Assembly: GCA_045127535.1 (NCBI GenBank)
Contig: JBGVQN010000051.1
Location: 1 to 23,355, forward strand
Direction of reading: 5' to 3'
Source of the DNA: UBA2942 sp045127535
Lineage (GTDB): Bacteria; Bacillota; Clostridia; Lachnospirales; Lachnospiraceae
Length of the DNA: 23,355 bases
The translations under genes and the position numbers were made by a program. The notes below the pieces were generated by a model. It had not been told where the DNA came from, did no database searches, and saw only the letters and a program-made list of their open reading frames with translations. Below, piece after piece: positions 14,414 to 21,161 of this stretch (position 1 is the stretch's first letter; each line of letters opens with the position of its first letter).

Positions 14414-14731
14414 TCACAGACCAAGCAGGGACAAAAAAGGCCCATTCAGGGCCATAATCATACCGGCTACTATTCCAAGTACTGCGCCTGAGATCTGCGT
14501 GGTCTCATGTGCCGGGATTGCACGTGCAAGCTGCACGATAGAAAGTATCACAGCGATTACACCTGCTGCGGAGACTACTGTCTTTAACAATGTTGTAATA
14601 TTGTTAAGACCGTTTGTAATTTGTTCCATGCCAGTGGCATATGCCGGCATAGCCATATTCAGCAGTACTGCAGATACTACCAAAACTGCAGCTACAGCCT
14701 TCACAATGTTGTTCTTCTTCATATTGGTCAT
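14414..14731 (-). CDS. VirB2/TrbC-like pilin or small T4SS membrane protein
   Basis: 105 residues from the ATG at 14731, which follows AGAAGGAGG. The N-terminus is a signal peptide (MKKNN, then VKAVAAVLVVSAVLLNMAMP, cut probably after AYA). Two further hydrophobic stretches follow (TVVSAAGVIAVILSIVQLA and ISGAVLGIVAGMIMALNGPF), as in cyclic or prepilin-like VirB2/TrbC proteins. It is the first gene of the T4SS operon and lies behind a terminator and a leader peptide. The frame is open upstream to an ATG at 14809, but that start has no ribosome site and would read through the terminator hairpin, so it is not used. Confidence 0.75.
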   Translation of the reverse strand: MTNMKKNNIVKAVAAVLVVSAVLLNMAMPAYATGMEQITNGLNNITTLLKTVVSAAGVIAVILSIVQLARAIPAHETTQISGAVLGIVAGMIMALNGPFLSLLGL

Positions 14732-14743
14732 AAATCCTCCTTC

Positions 14744-14759
14744 TGCCCACTTTCGGGCA
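14744..14759 (-). other. Hairpin just before the pilin ribosome site
   Basis: TGCCC and GGGCA form a short stem directly upstream of AGAAGGAGG. Its left arm can instead pair with the right arm (GGGTG) of the terminator at 14767-14786, so the two structures may exclude each other, as in an attenuator. The alternative pairing is short (5 bp with G-U pairs). Confidence 0.45.
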
Positions 14760-14766
14760 ACAAAAA

Positions 14767-14786
14767 AAACACCCTTTCGGATGTTT
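14767..14786 (-). terminator. Terminator/attenuator in front of the T4SS operon
   Basis: On the minus strand AAACATCC, a GAAA loop and GGGTGTTT form an 8-bp stem followed by a run of eight T. It lies between the promoter with its leader peptide and the first T4SS gene, so most transcripts should stop before the pilin gene unless the hairpin is prevented from forming. Confidence 0.8.
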
Positions 14787-14839
14787 TGCTTTTTCTCAAT
14801 CTTAATCATTTATTGTTCTAGTCTTTATAGCACAGCAAA

Positions 14840-14878
14840 TCAAATGCAGCGCCATGGGGATGCACGTGTGCAGATCAT
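14840..14878 (-). CDS. 12-residue leader peptide MICTRASPWRCI
   Basis: ATG at 14878, seven bases after a perfect AGGAGG (14891-14886); TGA ends at 14840. It starts about 30 bases after the predicted transcription start and ends about 54 bases before the terminator at 14786-14767. It shares R-A-S-P with the leader ORFs at 22977-23018 (RASP) and 22432-22491 (RAAP), with different serine codons (TCC here, AGT there), which suggests selection on the peptide. I infer a regulatory leader peptide that controls the attenuator. Confidence 0.6.
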   Translation of the reverse strand: MICTRASPWRCI

Positions 14879-14914
14879 ATCATTTCCTCCTATCTTGTTT
14901 ACTCTCACAAGTAT

Positions 14915-14965
14915 AGTATACCTCCACTGAATTCGGAAAGATACTCCCACTTACTCCCACTTACT
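14915..14965 (-). promoter_or_regulatory. Phased 10-bp repeats plus -10 box, locus 2 (T4SS operon promoter)
   Basis: Minus strand AGTAAGTGGG twice (from 14965 and 14955) and a partial AGTATC (from 14945), then TATACT at 14920-14915. Repeat starts lie 45, 35 and 25 bases upstream of the -10 box. The last unit covers the -35 region, and no standard -35 is present, as expected for an activator-dependent promoter. It drives the leader peptide and, beyond the attenuator, the T4SS operon. Confidence 0.7.
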
Positions 14966-15105
14966 GCCAGGATATGAAACCTAAATGCTTTTTCTGTACA
15001 AGCATCTGGCCAGATTAATATTTCCTTTTTAACCAGCATCACCTGTAAATAGAATCATTCTACTGATCAAGAAGCCATAAACTTTTCATAGCCACCAGAA
15101 GCTTT

Positions 15106-15119
15106 GCCCCGGAGGGGGC
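15106..15119. other. GC-rich hairpin in the gene-free region
   Basis: GCCCC, GGAG loop, GGGGC inside otherwise AT-rich DNA, followed by CTTATACTGG. Its GC-rich stem in the gene-free space beside the transfer operon would suit an oriT or an origin structure, but no relaxase is present to compare with, so the role is open. Confidence 0.35.
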
Positions 15120-15149
15120 TTATACTGGCACTCTTAAGTAGATTTGGTA

Positions 15150-15290
15150 TAAGAAGAAAGTATAGGTATTATAATAGATAGTGTATATAAATAGATCTAG
15201 TATAAAGAAGTCCCGATAAAACAAAAAGGCTTTTTATTTCAAGGACTGCAGAAATATCCACAGTGCGCAATATTAGTGTGGATAACTCTA
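15150..15290. other. Candidate replication origin (AT-rich patch with DnaA boxes)
   Basis: A strongly AT-rich patch (about 15155-15206, with TATTATAATAGATAG and TATATAAATAGATC) is followed by two inverted DnaA-box-like sites: ATATCCACA (15254-15262, one mismatch to TTATCCACA) and TGTGGATAA (15277-15285, exact, opposite strand). A third, TTAGCCACA, is at 15352-15360 (one mismatch). The next gene encodes a tandem winged-helix protein that could be the initiator. No clear iterons were found. Apart from the hairpins listed, nothing else is seen in 14970-15400. Confidence 0.45.
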
Positions 15291-15402
15291 TATATTCATG
15301 CGTTTTTAGACCAGTTTACTTATAACAGACTACGCAAGACTGGAATACTTTTTAGCCACACATACGTAAAATTTGACTACAATATTCAGGGCAATAAAAA
15401 AA

Positions 15403-15417
15403 CCGGCTTTTGGCCGG
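15403..15417 (-). terminator. Terminator of the long parM/amidase operon
   Basis: On the minus strand CCGGC, CAAAA, GCCGG followed by seven T: a classic Rho-independent terminator about 125 bases after the winged-helix gene. It would end the operon that starts near 21501. Confidence 0.85.
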
Positions 15418-15472
15418 ACAAAACACTTTTTTCAAACCTTTATTTCACTCCATACGCATCAGGAAATCACTT

Positions 15473-15486
15473 TGTGCAGCTGCACA
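15473..15486. other. Perfect 14-bp palindrome
   Basis: TGTGCAGCTGCACA reads the same on both strands. It lies between the operon's last gene and its terminator, and may be a site for a dimeric DNA-binding protein. It is unlike a terminator because it has no loop and no T-run. Confidence 0.4.
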
Positions 15487-15511
15487 CTGGACATATAAGG
15501 TACGGCAAACA

Positions 15512-15530
15512 GGCCGGTTACCTACCGACC
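15512..15530 (-). other. RNA hairpin just after the winged-helix gene
   Basis: On the minus strand GGTCGG pairs with CCGGCC (one G-U) around a 7-base loop. The pairing holds only in the minus-strand RNA, which points to a transcript structure (3' end stabiliser or weak first terminator) of the operon ending at 15543. Confidence 0.45.
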
Positions 15531-15542
15531 TTTTAATCAAGC

Positions 15543-16424
15543 TTATTCTGTTACGATTCTTCCTGGAGGCATCATTTCTAAGCCGAGGATCGCACGCAGG
15601 ATTTTGTGGACAAGTTTTACATTTAGGTGCAGCTTGTCCTTAGGACTGCAATATTGCCTGGACAACTCAATAGCCTCCTGGATGTCGAAATCTCTCCGGC
15701 GCAGCGCAGAAAACTCCTGGATTTGTCTATGATACTGGTGCAGAAGTTGTGCCGTCTCTTGGATTGCATGACCTGGATCAGAGACCTTGCATCTGCGGCA
15801 CGCAACTGTGACCAGATACTCATGCCATCTGTCCTTTTCACTCGATCTGCGCATGAGCATACTTTTCTTGGGTCGTATATAACGCATACTATCTTTATCT
15901 CCAATGGAAAAAAACTCCTTTAAGGAGAGGATATATTCTCTTAGGGTTCTTGCAGATACGCCTAAGAGAGTTTTGTATTTCCTTAGAAAATTTGGGATCG
16001 TCATATGAAAGCTACCATTATTTTCTGCGCATCGACGAAGCAGATACATTGCAAGCAGCTTGGCACCTGCCTTCAATGCCTGGAATGATTTCAAATAAAA
16101 GATATTCTGATTGGTGTTGATGTACTGAAAAGTTTCTCCAACACCTATCGTACAATCGTTGTCCAAGATCGTGATATCCCAGTCAATACTGTCAATCTTT
16201 TGTCTGCGTAAAGAAATAAGTCCCTTTATTTCCAGGCTTCTCAGCACGTTATAAAAGGACTGTTTGGACATGCCTATATCTTGACATGCGGATCTGTAAT
16301 ATACACCTCTAATTACACCAGTATTGCTTTGATATCTGGAGAGGTAGATCATCATATCCACTTCCAGGGATGACAGGTTAGCTGTGATCATTTTGTCTAT
16401 TACTTCTCTGCGCAGTTTCTGCAT
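15543..16424 (-). CDS. Tandem winged-helix DNA-binding protein, possible replication initiator
   Basis: 293 residues; ATG at 16424 after GAGGAGG. The N-terminal part (about 1-75) looks like a winged helix: LSSLEVDMMIYLSRYQ, then CQDIGMSKQSFYNVLRSLEIKGLISLRR. A second helix-turn-helix region lies at about 120-175 (KLLAMYLLRRCAENN, then LLGVSARTLREYILSLKEF). The rest is basic and helical. Two winged helices in a row are the architecture of several plasmid initiators (Rep_3/RepA type), and DnaA-box-like sites lie just downstream, hence the suggestion. It could equally be a transcription regulator. I do not recognise the exact family. Confidence 0.65.
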   Translation of the reverse strand: MQKLRREVIDKMITANLSSLEVDMMIYLSRYQSNTGVIRGVYYRSACQDIGMSKQSFYNVLRSLEIKGLISLRRQKIDSIDWDITILDNDCTIGVGETFQYINTNQNIFYLKSFQALKAGAKLLAMYLLRRCAENNGSFHMTIPNFLRKYKTLLGVSARTLREYILSLKEFFSIGDKDSMRYIRPKKSMLMRRSSEKDRWHEYLVTVACRRCKVSDPGHAIQETAQLLHQYHRQIQEFSALRRRDFDIQEAIELSRQYCSPKDKLHLNVKLVHKILRAILGLEMMPPGRIVTE

Positions 16425-16460
16425 ATGATGACCTCCTCTCCAATTTTGTTTTTAACACTT

Positions 16461-17063
16461 TTATAATTTTATCTTGCTGTGCTTTATTGTATCGATATTT
16501 AACGAACCTACATTTTCAGGCACAGAGAGAAGCTTCCTTCCCGGCTTCATCCGCATCTGGATCTCCATCATTTCGTTACTTGATAATGACGGTCTTGCAT
16601 AAAATTCAGGTGGTAACTCCATTGACATACCAATATATATAGTGAGCATCTGTATGTAAGAAAAATCCGGATCGGCATACCATGTTACATCCATGTGATC
16701 CTTCATCCCTTGTAGGATCACACCCATTTGGGCACCACTGAATCTGACATCTGCATAACATATGTCAGATTCAGAAAACCCACACTGCAGACCATTTAGA
16801 ATTGCCTGCATTTGAGTCCAATCATATTTTGGATCTATATATAATGATACCGGAAAATGATTCTCTAAACCAATCCGGATCTGCTGCATCTGCAAACCGT
16901 CATACTCATGGCTTGCATATACATCCACATCAACACCACTGGACACACCCAATAGAATTTCACGAATCTGCGGATTATAGAATCCACATTCGCATTCAAG
17001 ATATTCCCAACGTGCATCTTCCGGAACAGATCGCAATTGTTCATATAAAGTTAAATCACTCAT
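16461..17063 (-). CDS. Repeat protein with about 26-residue units
   Basis: 200 residues; the ATG at 17063 follows GGAGGG, so it is preferred over an upstream in-frame ATG at 17075. From about residue 30 to 180 the protein is built of five to six imperfect units with the pattern QM-x2-I-x2-G-(L/M) ... V-x2-YA-x-P-x-(F/Y), for example MQQIRIGLENHFPVSLYIDP, MGVILQGMKDHMDVTWYADP and MLTIYIGMSMELPPEFYARP. There is no signal peptide or membrane segment, so it is probably a cytoplasmic helical-repeat scaffold. I have seen similar repeats in uncharacterised proteins of gut Firmicute mobile elements but know no function. Its ribosome-site region derives from the same duplication as the SH3 gene before it. 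Confidence 0.7.
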   Translation of the reverse strand: MSDLTLYEQLRSVPEDARWEYLECECGFYNPQIREILLGVSSGVDVDVYASHEYDGLQMQQIRIGLENHFPVSLYIDPKYDWTQMQAILNGLQCGFSESDICYADVRFSGAQMGVILQGMKDHMDVTWYADPDFSYIQMLTIYIGMSMELPPEFYARPSLSSNEMMEIQMRMKPGRKLLSVPENVGSLNIDTIKHSKIKL

Positions 17064-17275
17064 AAATCCCTCCATTTTCTTCTGTTAGTCTAAGACTAAT
17101 TCAGAGGCCAGTACATACCCTACATACTTGCGGCGATCTGCACACGGTACCAGTCACCTTCTTTGCTGTATACCACCACTCTGTTGCCAGGGCCTAACTC
17201 CGGCCATGCCTGTAATGGTGTAGTGCCCTTATCTGCATATACTCCCGTATAAGACTTAGATGTCGCCGTACCTAA
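17064..17275. repeat. Duplicated segment, copy A (partner 17408-17619)
   Basis: Near-identical to the end of the amidase gene (offset 344 bases): the last SH3-like domain, the stop region with TTAGTCTAAGACTAA and the following ribosome site (AAAATGGAGGG) are all present in both. Copy A carries a one-base deletion before the old stop, which now lies unused at 17085. Confidence 0.8.
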
Positions 17276-17404
17276 GACAGCTTCACCAAGGATAGTAACC
17301 GTCACTGTGATATCGTCTGTTTTTTCTGCGTCCTGTCCATCAATCAAGATATTCCAGATATCAATCAAGACCAGCAGCACAAATAAAAAGAAAACAATTT
17401 CCAT
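17120..17404 (-). CDS. Membrane-anchored SH3-like protein, duplicated from the amidase and truncated by frameshift
   Basis: 94 residues from the ATG at 17404 (after GGAGGG). Residues 1-21 form a membrane segment (EIVFFLFVLLVLIDIWNILI), followed by a short linker and an SH3-like domain (about 42-94) almost identical to the last domain of the neighbouring amidase: TGVYADKGTTPLQAWPELG versus TGVYADQGSTALQAWPKLG. The copy ends early in IAASM. The DNA beyond it still encodes YVGYVLASELVLD in another frame up to 17085, so one base has been lost (GCCGGTAAG in the amidase, GCCGCAAG here). The domain therefore lacks its last strand. It may be a decaying copy or a still-used wall-binding membrane protein. 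Confidence 0.7.
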   Translation of the reverse strand: MEIVFFLFVLLVLIDIWNILIDGQDAEKTDDITVTVTILGEAVLGTATSKSYTGVYADKGTTPLQAWPELGPGNRVVVYSKEGDWYRVQIAASM

Positions 17405-17407
17405 GGT

Positions 17408-17619
17408 TTGCCCTCCATTTTCCTTCAATTAGTCTAAGACTAATTCAGAGGCAAGTACATATCCCACGTACTTACCGGCGATCTGCACACGGTACCAGTC
17501 ACCTTCCTTCGCGTACACCACCACTCTGTTGCCTGGTCCTAACTTAGGCCATGCCTGCAGGGCAGTGCTTCCCTGATCCGCATACACACCTGTAAAAGAC
17601 TTAGAAGTAGCTGCTCCTA
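17408..17619. repeat. Duplicated segment, copy B (inside the amidase gene)
   Basis: The intact partner of 17064-17275, covering the last SH3-like domain of the amidase, its stop at 17429 and the next ribosome site. Confidence 0.8.
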
Positions 17620-18619
17620 ATATGGAATCCGGCACCAGATAAGTAGAATGGACAAACCCTTTCTGACTGCCTGCCTGGACGTAGAACCACAAATCACCAT
17701 ATTTGCTGTTGGCAATCTCCCCCAGCACAGTCACACGATTACCATTGCCCAGCAACATCACCACATTGCTGGAATCAGAATTTGGAGCAGTACGCATATT
17801 CAGAGGATCGTATTCCGCTACAGATACAGTGGCATTCCAGTTCTGGATTTCTGTTACTGCAGTACTGCTTGTGCTACTGGAAGTCAATCCAAAGAACTCT
17901 GCAAAAGCTTTTGCCTTTGCCTCCGCCAAAGCCTTTAAGTTGACATCACTGGATAAATATGTACACTCATTTACATTGGTGTGGAATCCATGCTCCATGA
18001 TAAAGGAATACTGTACAGGTCCTGCAGCTGCCTGGGCTGCTGATGTACTGCCGGAAACAGAGCCTCTGATCACACCATACCAGTCTGAACCGTCATCCAA
18101 CAGTCTGGTCTCAATGCCTCTTACATAGGTATTTCCAGTGGTCTTATTCATTTCCGCTGCTACTGCATTCAGCACACAGCTGATCAGGGCAGTATTGGAA
18201 GATGAGAGATACTGACTGGTAATGGCAGACACACTGCTGGCATCCGGATTATAACTTCCATATGCATTGGTATGATTACTCATAAATACCACTGCAGAAT
18301 AACCTGCACTGTTCTTTACTGCAACCTGCCCTCTGTCATATAACCCTGGGTTACCATTGGCATCTCTGGTCAGGATCACATCAAACCCATAAGCCTCCAG
18401 GGCAGCCTTGTCATATTCAGACTGCTTCATAGCCCAGTTTCCTTCATAGTATCCGCTGACACATCCGGTATTATAATAAGCTGTATGTCCCGGGTCTATC
18501 ACAATCAGCACATCAGTGGCTGTTTCTGCAGCCTGTGCCTGTACCTGTATAGGTGATACTGCATACATTCCGATCGCGACCATTGATACGATTCCTGCTA
18601 ATATTTTTTTTATACTCAT
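17429..18619 (-). CDS. Secreted N-acetylmuramoyl-L-alanine amidase with two SH3-like domains
   Basis: 396 residues from the ATG at 18619, which has AAGGAAA upstream and opens directly into a signal peptide (MSIKKILAGIVSMVAIGMYA, cleavage near VQAQA). The Amidase_3 domain spans about 35-250 and shows the zinc and catalytic residues: His in VIDPGHTAYY, Glu in YYEGNWAMKQSEYD, His in VFMSNHTNAYG and Glu in IMEHGFHTN. Two SH3-like domains follow (about 270-335, with LNMRTAPNSDSSNVV, and about 340-396), which usually bind the cell wall. It cleaves the bond between MurNAc and the stem peptide. With the NlpC/P60 protein it is the second wall hydrolase of this element, probably helping the T4SS through the wall. 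Confidence 0.92.
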   Translation of the reverse strand: MSIKKILAGIVSMVAIGMYAVSPIQVQAQAAETATDVLIVIDPGHTAYYNTGCVSGYYEGNWAMKQSEYDKAALEAYGFDVILTRDANGNPGLYDRGQVAVKNSAGYSAVVFMSNHTNAYGSYNPDASSVSAITSQYLSSSNTALISCVLNAVAAEMNKTTGNTYVRGIETRLLDDGSDWYGVIRGSVSGSTSAAQAAAGPVQYSFIMEHGFHTNVNECTYLSSDVNLKALAEAKAKAFAEFFGLTSSSTSSTAVTEIQNWNATVSVAEYDPLNMRTAPNSDSSNVVMLLGNGNRVTVLGEIANSKYGDLWFYVQAGSQKGFVHSTYLVPDSILGAATSKSFTGVYADQGSTALQAWPKLGPGNRVVVYAKEGDWYRVQIAGKYVGYVLASELVLD

Positions 18620-18639
18620 AATTAATTTCCTTATCCTTA

Positions 18640-19008
18640 TCATAAACACAACGAAAACAAAATACAAAAAATACCAACAGCTAATGTCATGCTTATCACA
18701 TCTCCGAATATATCAAATATATCAAACGCTGGCTCATACGTCCCTAAATACTCTTTCTCGCGAATTTCTGCTTTAGATTTGATCAAACTAATCAGGTATT
18801 TTACTCTGTTTAGCTTGATTTCACTCCTGCAGTCTACATACAAGTTATTATTTCTTGCATTTTCAAATATTTTATTTACTATTCTAATTTTTATTTTGTT
18901 CAATTCTGTTAAAAGAATTGAACTCACCTCGTCCAACTCTGCAGCATTATTTTTTTCTCTCAAGGCAGCATATCGCTGCAATGTTTTATAATATTTTTTC
19001 CTTGACAT
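18640..19008 (-). CDS. Unknown tail-anchored protein next to parM
   Basis: 122 residues from the ATG at 19008, 11 bases after AAGGAGG; the open frame reaches 19167 but overlaps parM. The protein is basic and helical (KKYYKTLQRYAALREKNNAA, IKIRIVNKIFENARNNN, YLISLIKSKAEIREKEYLG) and ends in one hydrophobic helix (VISMTLAVGIFCILFSLCL), so it should be anchored in the membrane by its C-terminus with the body in the cytoplasm. In ParM systems the next gene is usually the DNA-binding adaptor ParR; no ribbon-helix-helix is visible here, so either this is an unusual adaptor or ParM has another partner. Confidence 0.6.
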   Translation of the reverse strand: MSRKKYYKTLQRYAALREKNNAAELDEVSSILLTELNKIKIRIVNKIFENARNNNLYVDCRSEIKLNRVKYLISLIKSKAEIREKEYLGTYEPAFDIFDIFGDVISMTLAVGIFCILFSLCL

Positions 19009-19051
19009 TGATCCATAATCCTCCTTGCTGATCAGCCGGCAAAACCTTGCA

Positions 19052-20020
19052 TTACTGTTTCTTCTTGGACACCTTTCGGCCATCTGCAGCAGCCACTGCA
19101 GCCTTCTCCTGCGCACGCTTAAGCCGAACAAGGTACTCATATCCCAACGCATTTGCGCTAGGCTCAAGAATAAACATATTCATGTCCTCATTCAAATTGG
19201 ATGCGTATCTATTGATCAGAGTAGCTCCACCGCCACACCAATACACCGGATAAGTGTCAAGATTATACCCCAGGTCCTGAAGCTTCATAATTATCATATC
19301 TGCATAATCTCGAGCATGTTTTTCTATGATCTGGCGGTATCCGGCACTGATCATCACATCTTTACCAAGGATGACTTCATCGATGACACTTTCTTCTATG
19401 GTCATTCCGTATTTTGCAAATATGCTGCCGTTGATCTGGTTATACAAAGCATTGATTCCCAGCGGCAGGGAAAAGGTTTTTTCGTATACTGGCTTTAAAT
19501 TTTTAAGAAGGGCGACATCTAATGTGCCGCTGCCTAAATCGGCCAGCACTGCTACTGGGGCAATTGGCTTTTTTGCGGTCATTTGGTAATATGCCAATGC
19601 CGCATAACCCTGAGCAGACACTTCTACGCTAATGATTTTTGCATGATAGTGTTCTCCTTCGTATATAAAAGGTATTTCCTTTTTCTGGAAAAGGTATTTC
19701 TCAAATTTCTCTTTTTCTGCGCCAAATCTGGTCAGCGGCAAGCCTGCCGCCAGACAGATCTGTGCTGATCGTATACCTCTCACTTTCATCTCCTCGGCAA
19801 TGCCGGCCAAAGTCAGAAGGTAATAATTCTGGTTGGCAGTCTTGTCCGGCATATAAGCCAGGCGACTGCCTCCGATCTCATACCACTTTCCGTCATACTG
19901 CAGAACCTTCTCATCATAGGGCAGTGCCACATTGCTGGTGCTGATGCCAGCACAGATATTGCTGCCTGCAGTCTTGATTCGGCCATATCCATGATCAATG
20001 CCTAAAATAATTTCTGCCAT
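19052..20020 (-). CDS. parM: ParM/StbA-like actin-family ATPase
   Basis: 322 residues; ATG at 20020 after AAGGAGG. Actin-fold motifs: phosphate 1 IILGIDHGYGRIK (4-16), phosphate 2 VLADLGSGTLDVALL (about 162-176), adenosine motif VYWCGGGATLI (about 258-268), then the C-terminal PSANALGYEYL. Length and motifs match ParM/StbA/Alp proteins, which form filaments that move plasmid copies apart. The C-terminus is a Lys-rich tail (GRKVSKKKQ). Its presence implies that the element spends time as a replicating circle that needs segregation. Confidence 0.88.
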   Translation of the reverse strand: MAEIILGIDHGYGRIKTAGSNICAGISTSNVALPYDEKVLQYDGKWYEIGGSRLAYMPDKTANQNYYLLTLAGIAEEMKVRGIRSAQICLAAGLPLTRFGAEKEKFEKYLFQKKEIPFIYEGEHYHAKIISVEVSAQGYAALAYYQMTAKKPIAPVAVLADLGSGTLDVALLKNLKPVYEKTFSLPLGINALYNQINGSIFAKYGMTIEESVIDEVILGKDVMISAGYRQIIEKHARDYADMIIMKLQDLGYNLDTYPVYWCGGGATLINRYASNLNEDMNMFILEPSANALGYEYLVRLKRAQEKAAVAAADGRKVSKKKQ

Positions 20021-20037
20021 TTGTATACCTCCTTCTT

Positions 20038-20631
20038 TTACTGCAACAATTCACTGATCGTCACCTGGTGACAATCAGCTTCACTACAATCAGGATTCGC
20101 AGGTTTCTTTTTTTTCTGAGACAGTGATGTCACGTCAATATAAGACCTGACCAACTCCTCATTGGACTTGTCCAGGTTATAGATTTTTGCAATTAACCTG
20201 ACACCTTTTTGGAGATTCCTCCCTAGAACTGTCGAACCTATCTGTTGCTCAACCTGTACCGCATCCCACTTCTGTCCTTCAATGTATACCCCTTGTATAC
20301 ATTGAGCATATGTGTCAGGGATGAGGCGCAATGCGATCATGATCCTGTGTTGCTGCATGTATCGTTTGGTAAGCATATCGAATTCGGTATCAAGATCTTT
20401 CAGCATTTTTTTCTGGGTCTCGACAATCCGGAAATACTCCTTGTCAGCGGACTCCCCATTATTGCGTACCAACTGGACTATGGGATTGTCCTGCAGATCC
20501 GTATATGTCTGCTCAAGCCGCTTGCACCGTTCATTTAACCCTTTACTAAAGACATTACTTGATTTGAGTATTTCAATAACCTCTTTCGAGGATATTTCCT
20601 CATAAACATCCCTTTCATACGCATCCATCAT
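20038..20631 (-). CDS. Putative sigma-region-4-like DNA-binding protein
   Basis: 197 residues; starts at one of two adjacent ATGs (20631 or 20628) after GAGGGGGTGA. The first half is helical and charged (LNERCKRLEQTYTDLQDNP and later MLKDLDTEFDMLTKRYMQQH). The segment at about 105-155 (IMIALRLIPDTYAQCIQGVY, then QIGSTVLGRNLQKGVRLIAK) resembles sigma-70 region 4 or ArpU-type phage regulators, whose helix-turn-helix binds promoter DNA. The tail is Lys-rich. It lies between ssb and parM and is a candidate for the regulator of the phased-repeat promoters, but nothing links them directly. Confidence 0.6.
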   Translation of the reverse strand: MMDAYERDVYEEISSKEVIEILKSSNVFSKGLNERCKRLEQTYTDLQDNPIVQLVRNNGESADKEYFRIVETQKKMLKDLDTEFDMLTKRYMQQHRIMIALRLIPDTYAQCIQGVYIEGQKWDAVQVEQQIGSTVLGRNLQKGVRLIAKIYNLDKSNEELVRSYIDVTSLSQKKKKPANPDCSEADCHQVTISELLQ

Positions 20632-20682
20632 CAGCGCTCACCCCCTCTACTCATCACATGCTCCCTTATGATGGATAATCAG

Positions 20683-21150
20683 TTAACAGTTAAAAGGCAG
20701 CTCCTCGTCCTCTACTCCCTCCGGAATATTCAGGAATCCGTCTGCTGCAGCACTGGATGGAGCAGGTCTGGAAGTCTGCTGATAGCCCCCCTGGTTGTTG
20801 GCAGCATTTGTTCTTCCTGCGGCACTACTCTTGCTCTCGGCAAATTCCTGCTCCTCAATAATCACATCTGTTGTATATATTCTCTGGCCATCCCTGTTTG
20901 TATAACTGCCAGTCTGAATTCTGCCGGTTACCAGAATTTTAGTACCCTGATGCAGAAACTTCTCAACAAATTCTGCAGCCTTACCAAATGCTACGCAAGA
21001 TATGAAGTCTGCAGCCTGTTCACCGTTCTGTCCCCGGACACGACGGTCTACTGCTAATGTGTACCTGGCTATTGCCATGGAATTTTCTCCCTGAGAATAC
21101 CGGATGTCCGGCTCTCTGGTCAGTCTGCCCATTAGAATTACTTTGTTCAT
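20683..21150 (-). CDS. ssb: Single-stranded DNA-binding protein
   Basis: 155 residues. The start at ATG 21150 follows GGAGG; an in-frame ATG at 21165 has no ribosome site. The OB fold (about 1-105) shows MNKVILMGRLTREPDIRY, ARYTLAVDRR, DFISCVAFGKAAEFVEKFLH and KILVTGRIQTGSYTNRDGQ. A Gln/Ala/Ser/Pro linker follows. The acidic tip that recruits partner proteins is present as DEELPF but is extended by Asn-Cys, where most SSBs end in Phe. It coats single-stranded DNA during transfer or replication. Confidence 0.93.
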   Translation of the reverse strand: MNKVILMGRLTREPDIRYSQGENSMAIARYTLAVDRRVRGQNGEQAADFISCVAFGKAAEFVEKFLHQGTKILVTGRIQTGSYTNRDGQRIYTTDVIIEEQEFAESKSSAAGRTNAANNQGGYQQTSRPAPSSAAADGFLNIPEGVEDEELPFNC

Positions 21151-21161
21151 AATGCCTCCGC

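Noticed and set aside
14732..14809. Longer start for the pilin gene at 14809
   Set aside because: No ribosome site precedes it, it would translate through the terminator hairpin, and the later start has AGAAGGAGG and a proper signal peptide.
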